This document shows positions 25,053 to 32,717 of a DNA stretch of 64,000 bases, in pieces. The notes under the pieces are model-generated. The model saw nothing but the letters and a program-made list of their open reading frames with translations, did no database searches and had not been told where the DNA came from. The position numbers were made by a program, and so were the translations under genes. Source of the DNA: Halolamina pelagica (GTDB taxonomy: Archaea; Halobacteriota; Halobacteria; Halobacteriales; Haloferacaceae); assembly GCF_900115675.1 (NCBI RefSeq), contig NZ_FOXI01000013.1, positions 1-64,000 of the forward strand, read 5' to 3'. How positions within the stretch are numbered: the stretch's first letter is position 1; every line of letters starts with the position of its first letter.

Positions 25053-25909
25053 TTGTCATCACCTCCTTTGAGGCCAGCTTCAGCTTCGAGATGTGCAGCG
25101 AGCGATCGGATCTTCTCTAATGTCTCCATCTCGTGATCACGCTTTCGTGAGCGGTGTTCGTCGACGTACGTGAATGCCGTACACTGTTGTCGCCAGCAGC
25201 CCTCGAACAGAGAACCACGCTCCCGAAGCACGACCGGCACGTCGTAGGTGAGTTCGTCGACGGTATCGAGGTACGTATCCTGGTCACTAGTGCCCTTGAA
25301 TCCGTTCGGGACGACTGCAAGCACGCCGACCTCGAGCTCGAGTTGAGCTTCGAGGCCTGCCACGAGTTCCTCTAGCCCTTCGACGGACTGGTCTCCTTTC
25401 CCCGTGAGCTCAAGCGGGATCACCAGCGATCGTGTCGCGTCGATGCCGTTGTAGAGATGTGGCCCAGCAGTCGCCGGCGGGTCGACGATGATGACGTCGT
25501 ATTGGCTGGGGACATCGTTCTCGCGCAGGACCCGGCGCAGTTGTTCGTTTCGTGGGTACTCCCAGTCCTCGTCCTCAGTGGTCGCCTGGTAATCGCCGGC
25601 CTTGGTTAGCCAGTCATCAAGCTGTTCCAGCGAATCGTGACTCGGGATGACATCGATACCCTCGGTTGTCCGGATCAGGTCCTCGAACTCCCCCTGCGGG
25701 CGATCGACCATGTGGTGGACGATCGTGTCGGCGTCTGGATCACTCCGATTATCGTCGACGCCAAGGAGATGCGACAGGCAACCGCGCTGTTGGTCCAGGT
25801 CGATGACGAGAACATCATGACCCCGTTCAACGTGAGCCTTCGCAAGGTTAGCAGTTAGTGTGGTTTTCCCCACACCACCAGCCTCAGAGTAGCTGGTATA
25901 CGTGAGCAT
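25049..25909 (-). CDS. parA: ParA/Soj-family partition ATPase
   Basis: 286 residues. The deviant Walker A motif GGVGKTTLTANLA, Walker A-prime VLVIDLDQQRGCLSHLLG and Walker B DVIIVDPPATAGPHL define the ParA/MinD superfamily. ParA dimers bind DNA nonspecifically and segregate plasmids or chromosomes with a centromere-binding partner, here probably the overlapping downstream gene. A 9-base-arm inverted repeat (25891-25916) covers the start codon, and a run of ACTGGCCAGT-like repeats lies 50-100 bases upstream; both are good candidates for autoregulation and centromere function. There is no N-terminal HTH domain. Confidence 0.9.
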   Translation of the reverse strand: MLTYTSYSEAGGVGKTTLTANLAKAHVERGHDVLVIDLDQQRGCLSHLLGVDDNRSDPDADTIVHHMVDRPQGEFEDLIRTTEGIDVIPSHDSLEQLDDWLTKAGDYQATTEDEDWEYPRNEQLRRVLRENDVPSQYDVIIVDPPATAGPHLYNGIDATRSLVIPLELTGKGDQSVEGLEELVAGLEAQLELEVGVLAVVPNGFKGTSDQDTYLDTVDELTYDVPVVLRERGSLFEGCWRQQCTAFTYVDEHRSRKRDHEMETLEKIRSLAAHLEAEAGLKGGDDK

Positions 25910-25916
25910 ACCAGCT
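25891..25916. promoter_or_regulatory. Inverted repeat AGCTGGTAT / ATACCAGCT over the parA start
   Basis: Perfect 9-base arms at 25891-25899 and 25908-25916 with an 8-base spacer. The ATG of parA (25907-25909) lies inside. A protein bound here would block a leaderless transcript, so autoregulation is likely. Confidence 0.5.
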
Positions 25917-25959
25917 AATCAGTGGGACGGGAAATAAAGACTGCGCAGATGTAATAGAC

Positions 25960-26008
25960 ACACTGGCTAGTTATACTGGCCAGTGTTACTGACCAGTAAT
26001 ACTGAGTA
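25960..26008. repeat. Tandem ACTGGCCAGT-like repeats upstream of parA (parS/operator candidate)
   Basis: Four imperfect units at roughly 12-13 base steps: CACTGGCTAGTT, ATACTGGCCAGTG, TTACTGACCAGTAA, ATACTGAGTA. The core units are themselves palindromic. Position upstream of a ParA operon and spacing near one helical turn fit a partition centromere or operator. Confidence 0.5.
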
Positions 26009-26274
26009 AACAGAATAAAGAGCCTAACCAATCTAAGTAGTCAGATAGACTAGATCGTCCGAATAGTGAGAAAGTTCACAAGTTCGTTCTTCAATGGCTA
26101 TCTAGAATGTCTTAGCTGACCGTGACAATATCTGGATACCCCCACAAGACTTTGAATATCCTCTATCGAAGCCAGAGTAGTCCACATTTACGCTGGCAAA
26201 TTACGGTCACGAATTCGATCGTTGATTCCGGTGATCTGTAGTCGGTAATCGGTCCGCGTCGTGAACGTGCCGAG

Positions 26275-26625
26275 TCAAGCGAACTGCCGCAACGAGTAAC
26301 TCTCTCGGTCCGGGACCTGGCCGAACACGAGTAGTTTGTACTCACTAATTGGTCGGCCTTCCCGATCGATCCCCGACAACACGGCATTCGGTACTGCTTC
26401 GAGTCGGATGACGGTCAGTGGCATCGACGCCAAGTGGACGCCGGTCGCCATTCCGGTTGGAGCTGCGGCCACGATCTCGTCACTGTCCGCACGCTGGAGG
26501 GCGTCGAACGCAGCTTCGTGCCGAACGATCGCAGATGCGGGAGTCGGACCCGACGTACGGAGATCCGACACTTCCCCATACGGAACCGCATCGTATCGGA
26601 TATGAGTATTTCTACTGGGCATCAT
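26275..26625 (-). CDS. Hypothetical protein divergent to the CBS-HEPN gene
   Basis: 116 residues from ATG 26625 (or 26622). No transmembrane segment and no known motif. Regular beta-type segments (GVHLASMPLTVIRLEA, EYKLLVFGQV) suggest a small soluble alpha/beta protein. Its start lies 73 bases from the start of the divergently transcribed CBS-HEPN gene, so the two share a promoter region and may be linked in function. The frame is open upstream to 26739, but that segment overlaps the other gene. Confidence 0.5.
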   Translation of the reverse strand: MMPSRNTHIRYDAVPYGEVSDLRTSGPTPASAIVRHEAAFDALQRADSDEIVAAAPTGMATGVHLASMPLTVIRLEAVPNAVLSGIDREGRPISEYKLLVFGQVPDRESYSLRQFA

Positions 26626-26698
26626 TAGCTGATAATAAATACTCCAAAGTAATAAATGTACGGTCACTGTTATTGGCGAATCGGCGAGAAGTGAGGAT

Positions 26699-27481
26699 GT
26701 GGACGATTCGTCTACATGTACTGCCGGTGCGATTGCCACCCCGAATCCATACGGGCGAGAGACCGACGAAACTGTTGAGACTGTAGCGGCATGGCTTGAA
26801 GAACGGGACTTCGATACAGCGCCGGTCTATGACGATGGTGGGAATCCAATCGGCTATGTGACCGATGAGTTGCTGGCTGACTGTGCCCCGGATCAAACAC
26901 TCGGAGAGGTGTCCCACTCGCTCGGTATTGATCAGATTATTAGCAGGGACACATCCTTCGAGAACCTTCTCTCGGCACTCTACGAGCAGCGGTTCTACTA
27001 CCTCGCTGACCGGAACGAAGTCACGGGAGTAGTAACCCGTGCAGACCTCAATACGGACCCGGTCTATCGCCACCTCTATTCGAAACTCTCGCGGCTCGAG
27101 CACTCGTTCCGTGACTGTATCACCACACACGCTTCTGACTGGCTGGAAACGGCACCCATCGATCCGGAAGTCGTCGACGACATCCGAGATCGGGAAGCCG
27201 AGGCGAAGAAGGCCGACGTAGCATTGGACCCCGTTCACTACGCCCAGTTCTCCACATTGGTGACGGTAATTACCTCGAAGCAGGCATGTTGGCAGCACTA
27301 CGGCTTCGACGCAGACCACAAAGCCGGCAGCGAACTCGACGATATCGTTGCGCTGCGAAACGATGTCGCTCACTCGACGCCAATCATCGAGAACACGAAT
27401 CGGGGTCTCGGCGAAACCGGACGGACGATCACGGACCTCCTGGCGACGTATCGGACGATTCAGAATCTGCTGGCGGTGTAG
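26699..27481 (+). CDS. CBS-domain protein with a C-terminal HEPN-like domain
   Basis: 260 residues from GTG 26699. Residues ~18-115 form a CBS pair: repeat 1 with AAWLEERDFDTAPVYDDGGN and IGYVTDELL, repeat 2 with LLSALYEQRFYYLADRNEV and GVVTRADL. CBS pairs bind adenosyl ligands such as ATP, AMP or SAM. The C-terminal helical half ends with LDDIVALRNDVAHS; R220-N-x3-H225 is the Rx4H signature of HEPN domains, many of which are RNases in toxins, CRISPR and abortive-infection systems, though some HEPN domains are inactive. A ligand-gated HEPN effector is an attractive inference. The gene stands beside the partition and origin region. Confidence 0.7.
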   Translation: MDDSSTCTAGAIATPNPYGRETDETVETVAAWLEERDFDTAPVYDDGGNPIGYVTDELLADCAPDQTLGEVSHSLGIDQIISRDTSFENLLSALYEQRFYYLADRNEVTGVVTRADLNTDPVYRHLYSKLSRLEHSFRDCITTHASDWLETAPIDPEVVDDIRDREAEAKKADVALDPVHYAQFSTLVTVITSKQACWQHYGFDADHKAGSELDDIVALRNDVAHSTPIIENTNRGLGETGRTITDLLATYRTIQNLLAV

Positions 27482-27516
27482 TTCTTCGCGATCTGCCAAT
27501 ACTGAATACACTTTCA

Positions 27517-27533
27517 GGGCTCTGTTGAAATCC
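27517..27533 (+). repeat. IS-end-like sequence GGGCTCTGTTGAAATCC
   Basis: Resembles terminal inverted repeats of haloarchaeal insertion sequences. Imperfect inverted partners lie at 29406-29422 (two mismatches over the 17-base core) and 43352-43368. No transposase lies between them, so these are solo ends or scars. Confidence 0.35.
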
Positions 27534-27732
27534 TCACCCGATAGCAGGTATAGGGATGTTCGATAAGTGCAGATGGCTCGTTTACCGATCCAGAGCGCTA
27601 ACATACCGATATGGTATCAGAAATCCGGGACGAGAGACAAAGAGTGGATTCAGCAGAGAGGAAACCACAGAAGAAGTTTATTTCACCACAGACGGACCAA
27701 TTTTGCAGACGAGTTGTTGGGCCGTTGTGCTA

Positions 27733-28062
27733 TCACTCTATGAGTGTCAGTATCCGTCTGTGAACGTCCTCAGCTGAGTCATATATTTCGTCATCAGTTG
27801 CTGAGAGTACGTCCTCCATGGGTTTCTTGCCGCCCTGCGTTTCAACTTCATAATCGCCATAGGCCTCAACTAATTCGGTTGTCGTGGCAGGATACTCGTG
27901 CGATTCGAGCGCTTCATCAAGATCGCCAAGCCGCTCACCAGAGTCGACGCGCATCGGTTCTTCTTCATCGGTGCGGGTACGTGCCTCCTCTTGCATCCGC
28001 TCTCGCTGGCGACGTTTTTCGTCATCGGCTTGCTCATCTCGGCTCTGTTCATCATCTGTCAT
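27733..28062 (-). CDS. DUF5789-type haloarchaeal protein
   Basis: 109 residues. The first ~45 are charged and disordered (RDEQADDEKRRQRERMQEEA). The conserved domain reads LGDLDEALESHEYPATTTEL, VEAYGDYEVE, then DVLSATDDEIYDSAEDVHRR. This matches the haloarchaeal DUF5789 family as I know it. Its function is unknown; it is soluble, small and widespread in Halobacteria. It stands alone here, between an IS-like end and gene relics. Confidence 0.75.
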   Translation of the reverse strand: MTDDEQSRDEQADDEKRRQRERMQEEARTRTDEEEPMRVDSGERLGDLDEALESHEYPATTTELVEAYGDYEVETQGGKKPMEDVLSATDDEIYDSAEDVHRRILTLIE

Positions 28063-28142
28063 ATCCTACGATAGGGGACCCAGGCGGATAACAGTAGGGC
28101 TGCCTATCGGAGATGCGTATCGAACTTCCCATGCAGACTGAC

Positions 28143-28317
28143 TCAGATCTCGAAGCCACTCCCCAAGACGTTCAGGATTAGGAAAACGACCTCGTCGCCG
28201 ACGAACGCGATCCCCGCGGCCCTGGCGCTGTTGCTGGTCTTCGGTTCCTACCACTGGGTGTAGACCGCTTGGATCGAGAGGTCTCCTGAGTTGCCAATGC
28301 TCGGGAGCACGACACAT
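28143..28317 (-). pseudogene. Relic of a small gene with an internal stop
   Basis: A minus-strand frame reads LPSIGNSGDLSIQAVYTQW, TAG (28246-28248), EPKTSNSARAAGIAFVGDE, VVFLILNVLGSGFEI, stop at 28143. The hydrophobic end is consistent with a membrane segment. No family is recognised, so the call is weak. Confidence 0.3.
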
Positions 28318-28485
28318 GTAGTTCGCTCGCGGTATTCGGTGGATTTAGGCTACGGTAGGATTTCATCACGGAACTCCTTCTGGTGCTTCTTGACTCCCAC
28401 CAACGCCCGCCAATCCACCACCGTCCGCCACTCCTCCCTCCGCCCCCCACCCCTACTATCGCTCACGTTCCTCCGTTACCTCGCT

Positions 28486-28955
28486 CTACTCTTCGCGATC
28501 GCCGAAGGGTTCCTCATTCCGGTTGGAGGCGTCGCGGGTCCGCTGGAGGTAGTTCTGGAGCGTCTCGTGGACCACCCGGCCGAGGTCATGTAACTCGCGG
28601 TTGATGGCCGAGACCGACTTGAATCGAGCGATTCGGTCACTTCGCGCTCGCGCCAGTCCTCAGGCACTGTCGGAGCGTCGTAGCGGAGGTGGTCGTCCGT
28701 TGGATCACGATAGAAGTCGAAGGCTTGGAATAGGTCGAGGTCGTCGACGACTCGGACCTCCTCCTCGTCGAGGTCCGTGTACTCCGCCCACTCCTCGAAC
28801 CCCTCACGCCACGCGCCTTCCTGGAGGAGGTTCTCGAGGTCCTCGCGGTAGAAGTCCTCGGATCCGATGATTTCCGATTCTTCCCAGTCGAAACTGCTCG
28901 GTCGGCCCCGGTTCGAGAGATCGGGTGGTTCCGGGATGGATACGTCGAGTATCAT
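28486..28955 (-). pseudogene. Conserved acidic haloarchaeal protein gene with a late frameshift
   Basis: From ATG 28955 the protein starts MILDVSIPEPPDLSNRGRP, SSFDWEESEIIG, and continues well to WREREVTESLD. Past about 28623 this frame turns serine/arginine-rich, while the neighbouring frame gives FKSVSAINRELHDLGRVVHE, TLQNYLQRTRDASNR, EEPFGDREE and a stop at 28486. A one-base deletion at about 28620 restores a ~155-residue protein. The family is a conserved haloarchaeal acidic protein of unknown role. It could also be a sequencing error. Confidence 0.6.
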
Positions 28956-29009
28956 ACAGATCGTCTACGAATCATACGGAATGGTAGGAAATATCCATTC
29001 TTTAGAAAG

Positions 29010-29291
29010 CTATTGGACGAATAGGAGTATCATTCCCAAGAGACTGAGAATCGCTGCGATGACTGCAATCCAAACAAAATTTCCCGGTTCAAACTCAGAC
29101 GAACCTTGCCCTGACAACGCGAAGAGGCTTGAAAGAAGTATTCCACCGCCACCGAGAACCATTAACCCCGCACCGGGGGTAATTCCTTCTACAAAAACCG
29201 ATCTGGCTCCAACTAGTCCAAGAGATAGACCTGCTGTCCCCATTGAGAGATGATAGAGAGTGGTACGTTGCATACCTTGAACTTTCACCAT
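29010..29291 (-). CDS. Small membrane protein, hypothetical
   Basis: 93 residues from ATG 29291 (ATG 29273, MQRTTLYHLS, is an alternative). It has three hydrophobic segments: STMGTAG-like LSMGTAGLSLGLVGARSVF, GLMVLGGGGILLSSLFAL, and VWIAVIAAILSLLGMILLF. No functional motif is present. It lies at the edge of the replication origin, transcribed away from it. Confidence 0.6.
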   Translation of the reverse strand: MVKVQGMQRTTLYHLSMGTAGLSLGLVGARSVFVEGITPGAGLMVLGGGGILLSSLFALSGQGSSEFEPGNFVWIAVIAAILSLLGMILLFVQ

Positions 29292-29405
29292 TCGGTTATA
29301 TCTATTGTGGTGGTCAAATACGCAACGCGAAAGTTGAAGCGAAAGATGTGACTAATACGCAATCCCACTTAGCGGCTGTTTCACCTCCGATAGTATCGAA
29401 CTAAT

Positions 29406-29422
29406 AGAATTTCAACGGAGCC
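29406..29422 (-). repeat. IS-end-like sequence AGAATTTCAACGGAGCC
   Basis: Inverted relative to the similar sequence at 27517-27533, with two differences over 17 bases. Together they could delimit a decayed element of about 1.9 kb without transposase. Confidence 0.3.
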
Positions 29423-29544
29423 ACATCAGCCTCTCCGCGAATAAGCGAGACGCAAGCCGCCGGATCGGTAGCCAACAATGTCACCGGCACAGATGATCGG
29501 AATATCGAGTAGAAGATGGGCTTACTAACAACGGTTAGAGGAAC

Positions 29545-29573
29545 TCCCCACCCCCGGGTATGTCCGCAATTTC
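29545..29573 (+). repeat. Origin-box-like repeat 1
   Basis: CCCCACCCCCGGGTATGTCC followed by GCAATTTC. Forward orientation. Confidence 0.7.
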
Positions 29574-29657
29574 ACGGTATGGAGGCCCATCACATGCCAT
29601 AACACACGAATCTGGAAATGAATACATTCTGTCGAGAGCTACTCGGTAGGTGACAAG

Positions 29658-29683
29658 GTACCCCCGGGAGTGTCCGTAATTCG
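29658..29683 (+). repeat. Origin-box-like repeat 2
   Basis: ACCCCCGGGAGTGTCCGTAA then TTCG. Forward orientation; C-run shorter than in repeat 1. Confidence 0.65.
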
Positions 29684-29775
29684 TGGAGCCAGACTTAGCC
29701 ATGCGATCGCCTTGAGGACCCAATATCGAAACTAAGGTGTCATAGAATAACGATTTAGAAATGAGTGATTTGTAG

Positions 29776-29818
29776 TTAACCAATAGAGGACCCGCTTCTT
29801 GACCAGATCATTGGTTAA
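29776..29818. repeat. Hyphenated palindrome TTAACCAAT / ATTGGTTAA in the origin
   Basis: Perfect 9-base arms (29776-29784, 29810-29818), 25-base spacer, lying between origin repeats 2 and 3. Related pairs occur at 303-344 and 32057-32109. Confidence 0.55.
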
Positions 29819-29841
29819 GACAACAGCAAATAGTATCAATG

Positions 29842-29869
29842 CCCCCGCCCCCGGGGTTGTCCGCAATTC
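29842..29869 (+). repeat. Origin-box-like repeat 3
   Basis: CCCCCGCCCCCGGGGTTGTC then CGCAATTC. Forward orientation. Confidence 0.7.
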
Positions 29870-30050
29870 TGCGAGAATGACTGTGTCAGGGAGAACCTGA
29901 ATTCTCGATGTTGGCTTGTAGTACTCGGGGAAGAACCAACCAATAAATGCTGATTTTGCTCTCTTTAGAGTCTCTAATAGCGAGATATCCCATAATATCG
30001 CTTGGCCGAATCACGCTCACTTCCCAATCGGCGAGTAGGCAACTATCCAA

Positions 30051-30079
30051 CCCCCACCTCCGGGGACGTCCGCAATTTG
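30051..30079 (+). repeat. Origin-box-like repeat 4
   Basis: CCCCCACCTCCGGGGACGTC then CGCAATTTG. Forward orientation; the last box before the AT-rich core. Confidence 0.7.
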
Positions 30080-30164
30080 TCGGGGAAGCTACGTCAAAGG
30101 AGATCGTGTTTTCAGATGGTGGTATATAAACCAGGAAGTATTGAGGTGTGAAATGCATGTTGAG

Positions 30165-30214
30165 AGTCTCTACTTACTACTTACTACTATTAATAGAAAA
30201 AGTTATTATATACG
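30165..30214. other. AT-rich DNA-unwinding element
   Basis: The CTACTTACTACTTACTACTA repeat is followed by TTAATAGAAAAAGTTATTAT, the most AT-rich stretch in the origin. It lies between the forward and reverse origin boxes, as expected for the initial melting site. Confidence 0.6.
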
Positions 30215-30320
30215 TTACCGGGCAACCGATCCAATCGACGACCCATCAAAGCTGAATCAACGAGTACGGCAGAATCGACCCTAGCTGAACGAGTTAACCC
30301 CACCCTACCGTTTCTCGAAT

Positions 30321-30351
30321 AATTGCGGACAACCCCGGGGGCCCGGGTGGG
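30321..30351 (-). repeat. Origin-box-like repeat 5 (inverted)
   Basis: AATTGCGGACAACCCCGGGG then GCCCGGGTGGG on the plus strand, the reverse complement of the forward boxes. Confidence 0.7.
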
Positions 30352-30408
30352 TCGGCTTCAACGATGGAATCCGACAGTGGACCTCTAGTGCGTCGTGGAA
30401 GTAACTGC

Positions 30409-30465
30409 AATTCCGGACAATATGGGGGGTTATTCGGACAAGACGGACATTACGGACACGGGGGT
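30409..30465 (-). repeat. Origin-box-like repeats 6 and 7 (inverted, degenerate)
   Basis: AATTCCGGACAATATGGGGG at 30409-30428, and ATTACGGACACGGGGG at about 30449-30465. Both keep CGGACA and a G-run. They lie just upstream of the orc start, so the initiator may also control its own gene. Confidence 0.5.
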
Positions 30466-30485
30466 TTATGTGGAAGGGGCCCACG

Positions 30486-30495
30486 GGGTATACCC
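30486..30495. promoter_or_regulatory. Palindrome GGGTATACCC at the orc start
   Basis: A 10-base palindrome ends one base before the ATG (30497) of orc. It may be an operator for a leaderless transcript. Confidence 0.35.
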
Positions 30496-30496
30496 A

Positions 30497-31876
30497 ATGA
30501 GCTCGTCTCCGTACTCGACAACCTCCGAGATCTTTGCGGTCGGCGGCGAGGACTACCTCAAAGAGGGCCACACACCAACAACGCTTCCGGAACGAGAAGA
30601 CGAGATCTTGAAGCTTCGACGCTCGTTGAAGCCTGCGGCTCGTGGCGCTGGCGCCGAGAACACGTTCCTCTCGGGTAAGGCTGGACAAGGGAAGACCGCC
30701 GCCGCAAAGGCAGAACTCGCAGAGTTGGAGGCGTTTGCTGCGGCTCAAGATTTGGATCTGACGACAGTATTTTTCTCGTGTGAGGGGATCTCCTCGAGCT
30801 ACACACTCGCATGTGGACTTTGTGAGGAACTCGGTGGCGAGAACCCCAACGGCCATCCGATGCAGAAGGTGCTCGATCACCTCTGGGATGCAATGAACGA
30901 CATCGGGGGGACGATCATCATCGTCCTCGACGAAATTGACAATCTTGGAACCGACGACAAAATCCTCTATTCCCTCCCCCGAGCTCGGGACAAGGACTAC
31001 GTCAACGACGACGTCTACCCGTCGATCATCGGGATTAGTAACGATCTCCAGTGGCGTGACAACCTTGACCCCGCCGCAAAGGACAGTCTCTACGACGACT
31101 CGATCTTCTTCGCTCCCTATGACGCCAATGAGCTTCGCGATATCCTTTCCCGGCGTGCCAGCAAGGCATTCCGTGATACGTCACTCGTGTACGAGACACC
31201 TGACGGTGAAGAGTTCGAGATAGTTGTCAACCTCGACGACGATGACGGCTCGATCGCTGAAAGCTTCGACGCCATCGACGTCGATCGGACAGACTGTACC
31301 CTCGTACGTATCGACTCAGCGGTGCTGTCTGACGACGTGATCCCCCTTTGTGCTGCCTATGCCGCACAAGACAAAGGGAGCGCTCGGCAGGCCATCAAGT
31401 ATCTCCGAAAAGCTGCTGCTATCGCTGAGTCCGAAGGTGACGCCCGTGTCGAAGAAGAGCATGTTCGAACTGCCCAAGGTGAGGCCGAACGAGAACTCAT
31501 CATCGAGGGGATGGAACAACTCACGACGCAGGGGCATCTCGCGCTGGCTGCGGTGACGATCCTCGAGCTTGGAGGCCACTCCGGGATCCGGACTCGGGAT
31601 GTCTACGACGTCTACAAGTCGCTCTCAGACCACATCGATGCCGATCAACTGGCTCAGCGGCGAATGCGTGATCACTTGATCGAACTCGATATGCTGAGCA
31701 TCATCCGGGCGCGCAAATCTGCTTCCGGCTCCGTCGGCGGCGAGGCGTACACGTTTGAACTCCGGGTCGAGCCGTCAACGGCCATCGACGTGCTCGAAGC
31801 CGTCTCCCGGTTCGATTCTGTCGACTTCGATGACCTCACGAAGAACTGGCTGAATGAACAGCAGAAGCTTGGTTGA
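30497..31876 (+). CDS. orc: Orc1/Cdc6-family replication initiator
   Basis: 459 residues from ATG 30497 (MSSSPYSTTSEIF). The frame is open 34 codons upstream, but that part overlaps origin boxes and lacks halophilic character. An AAA+ domain has Walker A SGKAGQGKT (59-67), Walker B IIIVLDEID (140-148) and sensor-1 IIGISND. The C-terminal winged helix (about 370-459: HLALAAVTILELGGHSGIRT, LIELDMLSIIRARKS) binds origin boxes. It is one of the divergent plasmid-type initiators. The gene sits in the middle of the iterons (one box downstream at 31903), so it is almost surely the cognate initiator of this origin. Confidence 0.9.
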   Translation: MSSSPYSTTSEIFAVGGEDYLKEGHTPTTLPEREDEILKLRRSLKPAARGAGAENTFLSGKAGQGKTAAAKAELAELEAFAAAQDLDLTTVFFSCEGISSSYTLACGLCEELGGENPNGHPMQKVLDHLWDAMNDIGGTIIIVLDEIDNLGTDDKILYSLPRARDKDYVNDDVYPSIIGISNDLQWRDNLDPAAKDSLYDDSIFFAPYDANELRDILSRRASKAFRDTSLVYETPDGEEFEIVVNLDDDDGSIAESFDAIDVDRTDCTLVRIDSAVLSDDVIPLCAAYAAQDKGSARQAIKYLRKAAAIAESEGDARVEEEHVRTAQGEAERELIIEGMEQLTTQGHLALAAVTILELGGHSGIRTRDVYDVYKSLSDHIDADQLAQRRMRDHLIELDMLSIIRARKSASGSVGGEAYTFELRVEPSTAIDVLEAVSRFDSVDFDDLTKNWLNEQQKLG

Positions 31877-31902
31877 CGCTGTTGGAGTTGGCCGTTGCAT
31901 CT

Positions 31903-31929
31903 ACCCCACCCCCGGGTGTGTCCGGAATT
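31903..31929 (+). repeat. Origin-box-like repeat 8, downstream of orc
   Basis: CCCCACCCCCGGGTGTGTCC then GGAATTG, forward orientation, 26 bases after the orc stop. Confidence 0.65.
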
Positions 31930-32274
31930 GATGCGGCGACTTCGACTGTGTCGGGTATCTCCATGAGTGGTAATCAACGAAGTGCCTCCTTTCCTCGCGC
32001 CGGCGGTCTGACTTCTACTGAGTGTCGACGGATCTAGTAAGCGAATTTGGCAAAAGTTAACCAACAGTAACGGCTATTACATCCCCTATACGGTGATTGA
32101 GTTGGTTAATTTTGAAAACGGACTACTGGCGCGAACCGTAATGAGTTCAATAATGACTGACACGGTGCACGCTGTCGCGCGCTGCATGCCACGAGACGCA
32201 GAGCGTCTCGTTCCCACACCGGAACGCAAAGCGTTCTGGAGGATGCCAATAAATACCTTCTTGAAACGCTGTGT
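31930..32274. other. Gene-free region downstream of orc
   Basis: 345 bases without a supported gene. It contains the palindrome at 32057-32109 and an inverted-type sequence around 32190-32230 (GAGACGCAGAGCGTCTC). It may be the other flank of the origin. Confidence 0.5.
32057..32109. repeat. Hyphenated palindrome TTAACCAAC / GTTGGTTAA downstream of orc
   Basis: Perfect 9-base arms at 32057-32065 and 32101-32109, 35-base spacer. Third instance of this arm sequence in the window. Confidence 0.5.
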
Positions 32275-32709
32275 CTACTCGCCCCACAGGGTTGCGATCC
32301 GATCTTCGATCTCATCGAGGACGAGCGTCAGCACGTCGCGATGGTCGGTCGGCCAGGAGGCGTCGTCGCCGGGCGTCGGGGCGGCAGGCGGGGGATGGAA
32401 GTGGTCGCGGTTGTTGTGCGGGTTCGGGTGCCGGTCCCATCGGCACCCCCATGTGTGGTCTGGGTGGACCTCTCGATAGTGGATCTTGAAGTCATCGTTC
32501 GTGTACCACCGGATGGTCAGCTGTGCGTCGTCAACGCTCGCTGGGTAGTACGCCAGATCAAGGACGATATGGAGTTCGAGATGGCCGCTGGCGTCCGTGA
32601 TGGTCGCCTGTTCGACTTGCTGTGTCGCTCGGAGACGCGTCTGGTGGAACTCGAGGATCGGGCGGTCGATTGGGGCAGGGCTCCCGCCATCGCCTGTCGG
32701 TGGCACCAT
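32275..32709 (-). CDS. His-rich HFHPPP-motif protein, module 2
   Basis: 144 residues. The core motif RWDRHPNPH, short spacer, HFHPPP corresponds to that of the protein at 14690-15142, and both share a beta-rich centre (LDLAYYP, DDAQLTIRWYTNDDFKIHYR). It starts 8 bases after the stop of the winged-helix gene (32718), so the two are co-transcribed. The C-terminal helix (DVLTLVLDEIEDRIATLW) is equally conserved in position. The function is unknown; the two-gene arrangement hints at a regulated effector. Confidence 0.7.
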   Translation of the reverse strand: MVPPTGDGGSPAPIDRPILEFHQTRLRATQQVEQATITDASGHLELHIVLDLAYYPASVDDAQLTIRWYTNDDFKIHYREVHPDHTWGCRWDRHPNPHNNRDHFHPPPAAPTPGDDASWPTDHRDVLTLVLDEIEDRIATLWGE

Positions 32710-32717
32710 CGAGCGAG

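Larger units (their letters stand above)
29545..30496. other. Replication origin (iteron region upstream of orc)
   Basis: A gene-free stretch with five to six origin-box-like repeats of the form CCCC(A/G)CCCCCGGG-x2-4-GTCCGCAATT and one AT-rich core (30165-30214). A further repeat lies downstream of the orc gene (31903-31929). The first four repeats point one way and those after the AT-rich core point the other way, so the boxes face inward to the core, as in archaeal origins where ORBs flank a DNA-unwinding element beside an orc1/cdc6 gene. The repeat sequence differs from the usual chromosomal haloarchaeal ORB, consistent with a plasmid-type specific initiator. Confidence 0.8.

Noticed and set aside
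29535-30158. Minus-strand frames in the origin region
   Set aside because: They run through the origin boxes and AT-rich core and have no halophilic composition.
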